From Caulobacter sp. BP25 (GTDB lineage Bacteria > Pseudomonadota > Alphaproteobacteria > Caulobacterales > Caulobacteraceae): a stretch of 64,000 nt of DNA. Below the pieces are notes generated by a model that did not search any database, was not told the origin of the DNA, and was given only the letters and a program-made list of their open reading frames with translations. Both the position numbers and the translations under genes were made by a program. Positions within the stretch are counted from its first letter, which is position 1. Each line of letters begins with the position of its first letter. The stretch is from NCBI RefSeq assembly GCF_002737755.1, contig NZ_PEGH01000017.1, positions 62,001 through 126,000 of the forward strand. The letters are read 5' to 3'. This document shows, one piece after another, positions 36,246-44,270 of the stretch.

Positions 36246-37586
36246 ATGAGGCCTTTCGCGATCGGCCTGTCGGCCGCCCTCGCGGTCGCCATTCTCGTGC
36301 CGGCCGCCGTCATTTCGGCGCCGCAGGAAGAGAAGGGCAAGCCCGCCATCGACGCCAAGGCGCGCTTGGCGGGCATGCAAGAAGCGCCCGCCGTCATCCA
36401 GGCCAGCGGCGCGGGCTGCACGGTTTCGGACGCCCGCTTCATCGGCGAGGACAAGAAGGCCGGCGCGAAATACTACGAGGTCGCTTGCTTCGAGGGCATG
36501 GGCTTCGCTGCGATCGCCAAGAAGGACGCCGCGCCGCAAGTCTACACCTGCCTTGAGTCCAGCCAACCCGGCCCCGACGGAAAGGTTGGCGGTCTGGCCT
36601 GCATTCTGCCCGGCAACGCCTACCCCAGCTACAACCTCGCCCCATTCGTCAAGAAGGCCGGCGTCAGCTGCGCCATCGAGAAAGCTCGCGCCATCGGCTC
36701 GGGCGCCAAGAATTCGTACTTCGAAGTCGCCTGTCAGGGCGGCTCGGGCTACATCGTCCAGACCGTCGCGCCGCTGAACATCGATGGCGACGTCGTGGTG
36801 AACAGCTGCCTGCTGTACGAGGAAGGCGGCAATGTCAGCTGCAAGCTGACCAACCGCCAGACCCAGCTGAGCGTCGTCGACACGCTGAACGGCGCGGCCG
36901 GCACGAACTGCGCGGTCAAGGATCGCCGTTACGTCCTCAGCACCAAGACCGATAACTACTTCGAAGTCTCCTGCCAGGACGGCAAGGGCTACATGTACCA
37001 GCAGACCTCGGCCACCGGCGCCTTCGTCCGCTCGATCCCCTGCGCCCAGGCCGGTTTCGTCAGCGGCGGCTGCACCATGACCGACGCGGTCGCAGCCCAG
37101 ACCGAGCAGGCCGGCTTCTACAGCAAGCTGTCGGCCAAGGCCGGCTTCCCCTGCGACGTCGAGAAGTACGGCATGCTGCCGACGACCGATCCGAAGAAGG
37201 AAATCGTCGAGCTGAAGTGCAAGAACAGCGAAGTCGGCGGCATCGCCGTGTTCACCGCCACTGGCGGCATGGTTTTCGACTGCGTCACCGCCGAGCTGAA
37301 CGGCTATCGTTGCTCCTTCACCAAGAAGGACCCGCAGTACGCCCGCCTGACCAAGGATCTGGTCGGCTTCAACAAGGCCTCGTGCCAAGTTTCGGACGCC
37401 CGCGCCATCGGCGCGACCGAGACCGAAGGCTTCGTCGAAGTGGCCTGTTCCGACGGCCTGCCGGGCTGGGTGCTGGCCTATCCGCTGGGCGTCGCCAAGC
37501 CGGCCGCCAAGGAGTTCCTCTCCTGCGTCCAGGCCAAGGGCATCGGCGGCGGCTGCAAGCTGCCGACCAACAAGACCAAGAGCTGA
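36246..37586 (+). CDS. Secreted protein with five four-cysteine repeats, function unknown
   Basis: The 446-residue protein has a signal peptide (MRPFAIGLSAALAVAILV, about 23 residues). After it come five tandem units of about 75-85 residues, each with exactly four cysteines: 58/81/102/119, 142/163/188/199, 222/243/266/276, 303/325/346/356 and 380/401/427/437. Units share patterns such as C.V..AR.IG and YFEVAC..G.GY. No catalytic motif is seen. The even number and regular spacing suggest two disulfides per unit in the periplasm or outside the cell. AGGAG lies nine bases before the ATG. A terminator with a GCAA loop follows. Confidence 0.78.
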   Translation: MRPFAIGLSAALAVAILVPAAVISAPQEEKGKPAIDAKARLAGMQEAPAVIQASGAGCTVSDARFIGEDKKAGAKYYEVACFEGMGFAAIAKKDAAPQVYTCLESSQPGPDGKVGGLACILPGNAYPSYNLAPFVKKAGVSCAIEKARAIGSGAKNSYFEVACQGGSGYIVQTVAPLNIDGDVVVNSCLLYEEGGNVSCKLTNRQTQLSVVDTLNGAAGTNCAVKDRRYVLSTKTDNYFEVSCQDGKGYMYQQTSATGAFVRSIPCAQAGFVSGGCTMTDAVAAQTEQAGFYSKLSAKAGFPCDVEKYGMLPTTDPKKEIVELKCKNSEVGGIAVFTATGGMVFDCVTAELNGYRCSFTKKDPQYARLTKDLVGFNKASCQVSDARAIGATETEGFVEVACSDGLPGWVLAYPLGVAKPAAKEFLSCVQAKGIGGGCKLPTNKTKS

Positions 37587-37610
37587 TCTCAGCTTGATCC
37601 CTGAATGAGG

Positions 37611-37644
37611 AAGGCCCGTCGGGAGCAATCCCGGCGGGCCTTTT
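37611..37644 (+). terminator. Rho-independent terminator after the Cys-repeat gene
   Basis: A 14-bp stem with one G-T pair closes the loop GCAA (AAGGCCCG..., arm 37611-37624; partner arm 37629-37642) and is followed by T residues. It lies 25 bases after the stop codon and just before the end of the convergent ThDP-enzyme gene. Confidence 0.9.
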
Positions 37645-37654
37645 CGTTGTCCGA

Positions 37655-39196
37655 CTACCCCATCGCCGCCTCGATCAGCCTGGGTCCGGGCGTCGCCATG
37701 GCCTTGGCGAAGGCAGCGTCGAAGGCCTCCGCTGTCTCGGCGCGCTCGGCGCTCAGCCCCATGCCCTGGGCCAACCGCACCCAGTCTATGCGGGGATCGC
37801 CGAGATCGAGCAGCTTCGAGGCGGCGGGCCCCGGATTACCCGCCCCCGTCCGCCCCAGTTCGATGCCGAGGATACGGTAGGCGTGGTTGGCGAAGACGAT
37901 CACGGTCACGTCCAGCTTCTCGCGCACCAGCGTCCAGAGGCCCTGGACCGTGTACATGCCCGCCCCGTCGCCGGTCAGGGCCAGCACCTGGCGGCCGGGA
38001 CAGGCCACCGCCGCGCCGATGGCCAGTGGGATGCCCTGACCGATCGCGCCGCCGGTCAGCGATAGCCAGTCGTGCGCTCGCGCCGCGCGGGTCTGAGTGA
38101 AGATCGGCAGGCCCGCCGTCACCGCGTCATCCGAGATCACCGCATCCGCCGGCATGTGCCGCGCCACCGAGGCGCCGATGGCCCAGGCGTCGAGGCGTCC
38201 TTCCGGCGCGGCGGGCGCGGCGTAGGTCTCGACCGGTCCCGCCACCGGCGCGCCCAGAGCGTCGGCCAGGGCGGTCAGCGCCGCCGCCGCGTCGACCTCG
38301 CGGCCGCACAGGGTCTCGACCGAGCAGCCCTCGGGGACCAGCACGCTGGGCCGATCCGGATAGGCGAAGAAGGCGACCGGGGCCTGGGTTGAGACCAGCA
38401 CCATCAGGTCGACGCCGTCGAGGTCCTTCAGCGCCTGCTCGCCGAAATAGGGCAGCTTGTCGGGCCTAAAGCGCCCCTCACCCCGCGCCTGGCGAGCGGT
38501 GAAGGTGTCCGTCAGCACGCGGACGCCGTGGACCGCCAGCCGTCCGGCGGCCGCCAGCGCCGCCTCACCGCAGGCGCCCGAGCCCAGCAGCAGCACCGGC
38601 TTCTTGGCGGCGCCGAGCGCCTTGGCCACGGCCTCGATGGCGGCGGCGTCCGGCGCGGCGAAGATGGGCGGCGAGATCACCGGCCCCTTCACGGTCGCTT
38701 CGTTCCAGGCTGCGTCGGCAGGCAGGATCAGGCAGGCATTGCCGCCCGGCGTCCCATAGCTGGCGGCGATGGCCTCGGCGGCCAGCGGTCCGACGCTATC
38801 GGCGCTCTCGGCCGACTTGACCCAGAGCGAGTTGGGCGCGGCCAGGGCGGCGATGTCGCTGTTCAGCGGCGCGTCGAAGTCGCGGTGATAGGTGGCGTGG
38901 TCGCCGATCACATTGACCACCGGCGTAAAGGCGCGGCGGGCGTTGTGCAGATTGGCCGCGCCATTGGCGTAGCCGGGGCCCAGGTGCAGCAGGGTGCAGG
39001 CCGGCTTGCCGGCCATGCGGCCATAGCCGTCGGCGGCGCCGGTCGCCACGCCCTCGAACAGGCACAGCACCGAGCGCATGCGCGGCTCGCGGTCCAGGGC
39101 CGAGACGAACTGCATCTCGCTGGTGCCGGGATTGGCGAAGCAGGCGGTGACGCCATTGTCGGCCAGGGTGGTGATCAGGGCGTCCGCGCCGTTCAT
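37655..39196 (-). CDS. Thiamine-diphosphate enzyme, acetolactate synthase/benzoylformate decarboxylase type
   Basis: The 513-residue ThDP enzyme has the catalytic Glu region LCLFEGVATGAADGYGR (Glu at about 48), the ThDP/Mg motif GDGAGMYTVQGLW followed by VIVFAN, and a central transhydrogenase-like domain. Overall length and motifs resemble MdlC/IlvB-type decarboxylases or carboligases. A regulatory small subunit is not adjacent, so acetolactate synthase for branched-chain synthesis is less likely. The start at 39196 was chosen for GGAG just before it; an alternative at 39220 is poorer. Confidence 0.87.
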   Translation of the reverse strand: MNGADALITTLADNGVTACFANPGTSEMQFVSALDREPRMRSVLCLFEGVATGAADGYGRMAGKPACTLLHLGPGYANGAANLHNARRAFTPVVNVIGDHATYHRDFDAPLNSDIAALAAPNSLWVKSAESADSVGPLAAEAIAASYGTPGGNACLILPADAAWNEATVKGPVISPPIFAAPDAAAIEAVAKALGAAKKPVLLLGSGACGEAALAAAGRLAVHGVRVLTDTFTARQARGEGRFRPDKLPYFGEQALKDLDGVDLMVLVSTQAPVAFFAYPDRPSVLVPEGCSVETLCGREVDAAAALTALADALGAPVAGPVETYAAPAAPEGRLDAWAIGASVARHMPADAVISDDAVTAGLPIFTQTRAARAHDWLSLTGGAIGQGIPLAIGAAVACPGRQVLALTGDGAGMYTVQGLWTLVREKLDVTVIVFANHAYRILGIELGRTGAGNPGPAASKLLDLGDPRIDWVRLAQGMGLSAERAETAEAFDAAFAKAMATPGPRLIEAAMG

Positions 39197-39336
39197 GGTC
39201 TTCTCCGTACCGTCGCCCATCCTTCCGACATTTCCGCCAAGTCAGGCAACAGGATTGCGCGGGATGGGTTCGGCGTCGCACTGTTCGCCGCGCGAGCATC
39301 GCCGACAGGGCGAGCCGTTGCTGGGGGAGAAGAACG

Positions 39337-40026
39337 ATGTCGCAGGCCAGCCTGGCCCGTTGGGCGCTGATTGTGTCGGTGATCGCCGGCGTCAGCTATG
39401 TCGCCAGCTGGAGCTTGAAGCTGCCCATGCCGGCCGAGGTCGCCTGGAAGGGCGCGGGGGTGGGCCTGCTGGCGATCTACGCAGGCCTGAAGGCGCGCTC
39501 GACCGACGGCTGGCTGCTGACGGCGGTGATGGCCCTGGGCGCGCTGGGCGACATGCTGCTGGTCACCTCAGGACTGGTCGTCGGCGCCCTGGCCTTCCTG
39601 GCCGGCCACCTGGCGGCCATCGCCCTCTACGCCCGCAACCGGCGGAAGGCCCCGACGCCCGCCTTGCTGGCCGCCGCCGCCTTCATCCCCGTGGTGGTGG
39701 GGATCGCCTTCCATCTGCCCGCCGACCGGGCCGGCGCTCCTGGGGTGGCGCTGTACGCGACGGGTCTTGCCGCGATGGCGGCGTCGGCCTGGCTGAGCCG
39801 GTTTCCACGCGAGCAGGTCGCGCTGGGCGCCCTGATGTTCGTGGTCTCCGACCTCTTGATCTTCGCCCGAGGCGGCCTGCTGCCGGACAACTTCGCGACC
39901 GGGCTGGCAGTGTGGGGGCTATACTATCTGGGGCAGCTGCTGATCTGCGTGGGCGTCTCCCGCGCCCTCACGGCCGTTTCCGATTCCGATCTCCCCGGCG
40001 AATGCCGGGGCCCAGATCCAGCCTGA
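39337..40026 (+). CDS. YhhN family membrane protein (lysoplasmalogenase-like), C-terminus from a repeat
   Basis: The 229-residue protein has about eight hydrophobic segments and matches YhhN, the family of TMEM86 lysoplasmalogenases that hydrolyse vinyl-ether lipids; in bacteria the role is uncertain. GGGGGAGAAG precedes the ATG. The last residues (after about residue 215, DLPGECRGPDPA) are encoded within an inverted-repeat element (39992-40018), so the repeat has extended or replaced the original C-terminus. Confidence 0.83.
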   Translation: MSQASLARWALIVSVIAGVSYVASWSLKLPMPAEVAWKGAGVGLLAIYAGLKARSTDGWLLTAVMALGALGDMLLVTSGLVVGALAFLAGHLAAIALYARNRRKAPTPALLAAAAFIPVVVGIAFHLPADRAGAPGVALYATGLAAMAASAWLSRFPREQVALGALMFVVSDLLIFARGGLLPDNFATGLAVWGLYYLGQLLICVGVSRALTAVSDSDLPGECRGPDPA

Positions 40027-40110
40027 AAGTCTTGGGCGCTCGCGCTCCTCGATCCGAACGAAATCATCTCGCTCCAGGGATTCGATCTGGGCCCCGGCAT
40101 TCGCCGGGGA
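39992..40110. repeat. Inverted pair of 27-base palindromic repeats
   Basis: TCCCCGGCGAATGCCGGGGC... (39992-40018, 27 bases) recurs as its exact reverse complement at 40084-40110. The two copies are separated by 65 bases between the convergent YhhN and acyl-CoA synthetase genes. Each copy carries its own CCCCGGC.AT.GCCGGGG hairpin. The first copy is coding for the end of YhhN. Confidence 0.88.
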
Positions 40111-40117
40111 GGTCGGA

Positions 40118-41935
40118 TTAGAGAACGAGAATTCCCTCATCCGGCGCCTCCGCGAACAGCCGCTCAAGCTCGGTGGGCCGGCGCTCGCGGGCCAGGGCCT
40201 GGTTGATATAGCCCTTGTCGGTCAGTTCACCGCTGGCCGCGTCGGGCGCGCCGTCCAGGATCAGGGCCCGGGCGATCCGTCCCGTGCCGCCCTTGGCCTG
40301 CTGGTTATAGGCCGCCAGCCGCTCGGCGATCGCCGCCCGCACGGCCGCTTCGTCGCCGAGCCGTTCGCAGGCCTTGGCGTCAAGGAAGAGCATCAAGCCG
40401 ATCCCCTCGCGCCCCTCACCGCAGACGATGGCGTCGGAGACCAGACCCCCCAGCGCCGAGACCGCCGCCACCCGCAGGGCGCCGGCCGCGACGAAGGCGC
40501 CGCTGGCCAGCTTGAAGTTCTCCACCAGGCGCCCGTCGAAGACGAGGCCCGCCGACGGGTCGTCCGGATCAGCCAGCCGCGCGGCGTCACCCAGCCGATA
40601 GAAGCCGTCTTCGTCGAAGGCCTGCTCGGTGGCTTCCGGCTGGTCCAGATAGCCTGGCGAGACCTGTGGCCCCTTCACCCGGATCTCGAACTTGCCGCCC
40701 TCGCCATCTTTCGTTCCTGGGGCGGGCACGAGCTTCACCGCCGTGCCGGGCGTGGGCAGGCCGACCATGCCCGAGCGCGCGTTCAGCCAGTGGATGTTGC
40801 AGGCGGTCGGCCCGGTCTCGGTCGCGCCATAGCCGGCTGCGAAGGTGATCCGTTCACCGACGGTCTTCACCGCCACGGCTTGCACGCGGTCCAGGATCGA
40901 CTGGGCCATCGAGGCCCCGCCGTACTGCAGCACCCGGACTTTCTCGAAGAACTTGGCGGCCAGGGCCGCATCGCGCTCCAGCTCGCCCACCAGCATGGCC
41001 CAGCCGGCGGGCACCATGTTGTGATAGGTCGGGGCCACCTCGCGCAGGTTTCGCACCGTCTCGTCAAAGCGCCCGGGGACCGGCTGGCCGGCGTCGATGT
41101 AAAGCGTCCCGCCCCGGTGCAGCACCATGTGCAGGATGGCGTTGGCGCCCAGGCTGTGGCTCCAGGGCGCGGAATTGACCAGCACCGGCGCTTGCGGATC
41201 GGCGTAGCAGGCTTCGATCTGGGCCGCGTTCAGGGCGATGTTGGCGTGGGTGCAGACCACCGCCTTGGGCTTGCCGGTCGAGCCCGAGGTCAACAGCAGC
41301 TTGGCGACGTCGTCTGGACGGGCGACCGGAGGGCGCGGCGGGCTGCTCAACAACGCCTCGAAGGCGATGTCGCCGGGGCGCGGGTTGCGGCTGATGATCG
41401 TCGGCAGCCCCGCCAAGAACGGCGCGTCCAGAGCCTCGCCGAACGCCTCGGCGTCGTCGGCATAGACGGCGGCGGGCTTCAGGCGCTCGACGGCGTGCGC
41501 AAGCCGCGTCAGGTCCGCGCCCTTCAGGCCGTACTGCGGCGAGACCGGCGCGGCGGGCGCGCCCAGGCTCATGGCGGCGTAGGCGATCAGGGCGTGGTCG
41601 ATCCCGTTACGGGCCAGGATCAGCAGCGGCTGGCCGCGTTCGAGGCCCAGGCCCGCGAGACCGGCGGTGAGCGCCTCAATCTCGGCCTTGGCCTGCGCAT
41701 AGGTGATCGTCCGCCAGCCCTCGGCGCCGGCGATCCGCTCGGCCAGCCAGACCCGGTCCGGGGCCTCGGTCGCCCAGTGCGCCAACGGCGCGGTCGTGGT
41801 TTGCACCGCGTCGGAATAAGGGTTGGGGTTGCGCAGGATCAGCGTTTCACCCCCCGCGCCCATATGCCGCTCGACCTCCAGCGCACGGGGCGCGTAGCGA
41901 GCGTCGCGGAACGGGGCGGTGTCGGGCGCGGTCAT
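40118..41935 (-). CDS. Feruloyl-CoA synthase-like AMP-dependent acyl-CoA synthetase
   Basis: The roughly 605-residue adenylate-forming enzyme has the P-loop TSGSTGKPK at about 216-224, AGYGATETG as the acyl-binding motif, and GDAARLADPDDPSAGL followed by FDGRLVENFKLASG, which is typical of feruloyl-CoA synthases. It would activate ferulate or a related aryl acid with CoA. The start is uncertain: ATG at 41935 (MTAPDTAP), ATG at 41959, or a TTG at 41971 with GGGGAGG upstream, which lies in a repeat. A structured non-coding region lies upstream. Confidence 0.83.
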   Translation of the reverse strand: MTAPDTAPFRDARYAPRALEVERHMGAGGETLILRNPNPYSDAVQTTTAPLAHWATEAPDRVWLAERIAGAEGWRTITYAQAKAEIEALTAGLAGLGLERGQPLLILARNGIDHALIAYAAMSLGAPAAPVSPQYGLKGADLTRLAHAVERLKPAAVYADDAEAFGEALDAPFLAGLPTIISRNPRPGDIAFEALLSSPPRPPVARPDDVAKLLLTSGSTGKPKAVVCTHANIALNAAQIEACYADPQAPVLVNSAPWSHSLGANAILHMVLHRGGTLYIDAGQPVPGRFDETVRNLREVAPTYHNMVPAGWAMLVGELERDAALAAKFFEKVRVLQYGGASMAQSILDRVQAVAVKTVGERITFAAGYGATETGPTACNIHWLNARSGMVGLPTPGTAVKLVPAPGTKDGEGGKFEIRVKGPQVSPGYLDQPEATEQAFDEDGFYRLGDAARLADPDDPSAGLVFDGRLVENFKLASGAFVAAGALRVAAVSALGGLVSDAIVCGEGREGIGLMLFLDAKACERLGDEAAVRAAIAERLAAYNQQAKGGTGRIARALILDGAPDAASGELTDKGYINQALARERRPTELERLFAEAPDEGILVL

Positions 41936-41983
41936 GCCGTCAGTTATGTCGCGGGTCATACGGCTGTTCAATTGCGTGTTCCT

Positions 41984-42095
41984 CCCCCGTGATACGGGGG
42001 GGGTGTCGCGGAGCGACGGAGGGGGCGAGTTGGACGGGCGCCGAGCTAGCCCCCTCCGGCCCTCTGGGCCACCTCCCCCGCATCGCGGGGGAGGA
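41984..42095. repeat. GC-rich intergenic repeat cluster, left of structured gap
   Basis: CCTCCCCCGTGATACGGGGGG (41981-42000 region) and CCTCCCCCGCATCGCGGGG (about 42071-42089) are two local palindromes. GGAGGGGGCGAG and CTAGCCCCCTCC are inverted with respect to each other around 42020-42055. This is a cluster of dispersed palindromes just upstream of the acyl-CoA synthetase gene, with no convincing coding content. Confidence 0.6.
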
Positions 42096-42170
42096 TCTGG
42101 TCAGCGCAAGACACGCCGCCGCCGCTTCACGCGATCACTCGCTGAAGGGATGGAAGGGGACGCGGAGCGC

Positions 42171-42556
42171 CCGGACATTCGTCCGGAGTATGGATAGTGA
42201 GTACCGTTTCGACGAAGCCTAGACGCTCCGCGCGATCGTTATCCGGTGAGCCTTCGACGCGCGGGGTTTTAACCCGCTTCCGAAAGAGGCCCCCGGCGGG
42301 CGGGCCGGGCTGGCGACCCGGTCCCCGGACCGTTCGGGCGATTTCAGCCCGAACCTTACGTCCCGCTCGACCACCCCCGACAGCCGTCACGATCGCCGGC
42401 CGGACGTCCCTTCCTAGCCATCGGGTGAGATCAGTATGGAGGGGGTTTCAACGCGGATGATCCAGCGGCGTGTAAAAGTGAGAAGTGTTTGAAATCGTTA
42501 GGTTCGATTCCGGATACGCCGAGCATAGAGCGCCTTGAACGCTCGTACTTGCCCCC
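42171..42556. ncRNA. Hairpin-rich intergenic region, candidate structured RNA
   Basis: There is no credible gene between 41972 and 42815. Inside it are perfect hairpins: CCGGAC/GTCCGG (42171-42186), GCGGG/CCCGC with loop GTTTTAA (42261-42277), CCGGG/CCCGG (42305-42321), GGTCC/GGACC (42320-42331), and GTTCGGGC/GCCCGAAC with 7-base loop (42332-42354). A more AT-rich tail contains CGGCGTGT pairing ATACGCCG around a GGTTCGATTCC T-loop-like motif (about 42466-42521). Small frames here use AGA, TTA and CGA codons unlike native genes. Strand and function are unknown. Confidence 0.4.
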
Positions 42557-42700
42557 TCCGCGCCGGAGCCTGTCCTCGGGCGCGCTTCGCGCGACCCGGG
42601 GGGCGCTCCTCCCCCGGAGGGGGAAGAAGGCCCGCGTTTCCTTCTGCCCCCTTTGGGGGCGGACGACCACGCCGAGCGTGGTCAGGTGGGGGCCCGCGGC
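42551..42700. repeat. GC-rich intergenic repeat cluster, right of structured gap
   Basis: Palindromes such as CGGGCGCGCTTCGCGCGACCCG (about 42579-42600), CTCCCCCGGAGGGGG (about 42608-42623) and GCCCCCTTTGGGGGC (about 42647-42660) follow each other. They are of the same class as the cluster at 41984-42095. The rest of the gap to 42815 shows no gene. Confidence 0.55.
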
Positions 42701-42815
42701 GGTGGCCGACTGGCGCTTTGAAACCCGTCCCCGAGACGGGAGCCATCCTTGAATCTCACGGCGAGAGGATCGCGCCCCTGAGCGGACCTTTTAGCGCCCG
42801 CTCCGCTTCGCCGCC

Positions 42816-44126
42816 CTACCCCGCGGCCTCGTCCTTCTTCCGCTTGCCGGCCTTGACGATGATCTTGTCGATCCGCGAGCCGTCCATGTCGACGATCTCC
42901 AGGTCGAAACCGCCGATGGCGACGTGCTCGCCCTCGGCTGGGATACGGCCCAGGCGGTCCAGGATCAGGCCGGCCACGGTGTGGTAGCCGCCGTCGGCCT
43001 CGAAGTTCTCGCCCAGGTGATCGTTCAGCTCCTGGATGTCGAGGCGAGCGTCGATCAGCCAGCTGCCGTCGTCGCGACGAATGATACGGGTCTCGTCGTC
43101 GGCGTGGTCCTCGGGGAAGTCGCCGGCGATCATTTCCAGGAGGTCCAGCGGCGTGATGGCGCCCTGCAGCGAGCCGAACTCATCGACGACCAGGGCCATG
43201 TGCAGGCTGGTCTGCTTGAAGACCGCCAGGGCCTTGAGCAGCGACATGGTTTCGGGGATGGCGACCGGCTGCTGGACGTGCGCCTTCAGATCCAGCGGCT
43301 CGTCGGCCAGGCAGGCGTCCAGCAGGTCCTTCTTGAGGACGACGCCGATGTCGCCGTCCAGATCATCCTCGGTGGCGACCAGGATGCGCGAGTGGGCGCT
43401 GGCGCGGATTTCCTTGAGGACCGTTTCGTTGTCGTCGGCCAGCGACACCCAGAAGAGGTCGCGGCGCGGGGTCATGGCCACGCGGACCGGGCGGTCGCCC
43501 AGGCGCAGGACCTCGTTGATCATCGCCCGCTCCTCGGGCTCGATCAGGCCCGCGTCGGCGCCTTCGGCGAGCACGGTCTCGACCTCTTCGGAGGTGATGC
43601 CGTTGTTGCGCTCGTCGCGCACGCCCATCAGCTTCAGCACCGCCGCCGTCGAGACGGTCAGCAGGGTCACGAAGGGGCGCAGCACCGTGGCCATCACGGC
43701 CAGGAATGGCGACATGCGGCGAGCGATGGCGTCGGGGAACATCAAGGCCAGGCGCTTGGGCACCAGCTCGCCGAGGATCACCGAGACGTAGGTCAGGCCG
43801 ATGACGACGATCGTCGTGGCGATGGCCTCGGAGTATTTGGCGACGAGCGGGAAGCCTTCCAGCCAATGATCCAGGGCCGAGGCGATGGTCGCCTGGCCAA
43901 AGGCGCCGGCGAAGATGCCGATCAGGGTGATTCCGACCTGCACCGCCGACAGGAAGCGGATCGGATGCTCGGCCATCTCGAGGGCGAGCCTGGCCCCCTT
44001 GTCGCCGCGTTCGGCGAAGCCTTGCAGGCGGGCCTTGCGGGCCGAGACGACGGCCAGTTCGGACATGGCGAAGACCCCGTTCAGCAGAACGAGGAGAAAG
44101 ACGACGGCGAGCGCGACGAGGATCAT
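42816..44126 (-). CDS. CNNM/HlyC-CorC-type membrane protein (UPF0053) with CBS pair
   Basis: The 436-residue inner-membrane protein has the N-terminal CNNM domain with about three to four membrane helices (VALAVVFLLVLLNGVFAMSE start, then ATTIVVIGLTYVSVILGELVPK). Two CBS modules follow at about 205-330 (MTPRRDLFWVSL, DEFGSLQGAITPLDLLE) and a C-terminal transporter-associated (CorC_HlyC) domain ends the protein. These proteins are implicated in Mg/Co handling, sometimes annotated as haemolysins. It is alone, with its promoter facing a pstS terminator region. Confidence 0.9.
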   Translation of the reverse strand: MILVALAVVFLLVLLNGVFAMSELAVVSARKARLQGFAERGDKGARLALEMAEHPIRFLSAVQVGITLIGIFAGAFGQATIASALDHWLEGFPLVAKYSEAIATTIVVIGLTYVSVILGELVPKRLALMFPDAIARRMSPFLAVMATVLRPFVTLLTVSTAAVLKLMGVRDERNNGITSEEVETVLAEGADAGLIEPEERAMINEVLRLGDRPVRVAMTPRRDLFWVSLADDNETVLKEIRASAHSRILVATEDDLDGDIGVVLKKDLLDACLADEPLDLKAHVQQPVAIPETMSLLKALAVFKQTSLHMALVVDEFGSLQGAITPLDLLEMIAGDFPEDHADDETRIIRRDDGSWLIDARLDIQELNDHLGENFEADGGYHTVAGLILDRLGRIPAEGEHVAIGGFDLEIVDMDGSRIDKIIVKAGKRKKDEAAG

Positions 44127-44204
44127 GGACCTTCAGGGTCGGGGACGCGTCGCCGGACGGCGACCACGGCGCGAGCGGTGGGAGGCCCGGCGAGGGCACT
44201 ATAC

Positions 44205-44239
44205 AAAGAAAAACGCCGTGGCCCATAGGACCACGGCGT
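44205..44239 (-). terminator. Rho-independent terminator of pstS
   Basis: On the minus strand ACGCCGTGG (44231-44239) pairs CCACGGCGT (44213-44221) across a 9-base loop and is followed by TTTTTCTTT. It lies about 30 bases after the pstS stop. Confidence 0.92.
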
Positions 44240-44270
44240 CTGTCTTGTCGCGAAGGTCGCGGAACGCCGA

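Noticed and set aside
42127..42390. Minus-strand and plus-strand frames of 87 residues over the structured gap (starts near 42390 and 42197)
   Set aside because: They overlap each other antisense, are rich in Arg and Pro, use AGA/TTA/CGA codons unlike native genes, have no ribosome-binding site and cross perfect hairpins. More likely artefacts of a non-coding region.
42466..42524. tRNA or tmRNA tail suggested by GGTTCGATTCC and a pairable acceptor-like stem
   Set aside because: There is no D or anticodon arm, the T stem has a mismatch, no CCA or tag-coding sequence is present. Kept only as part of the structured-region finding.
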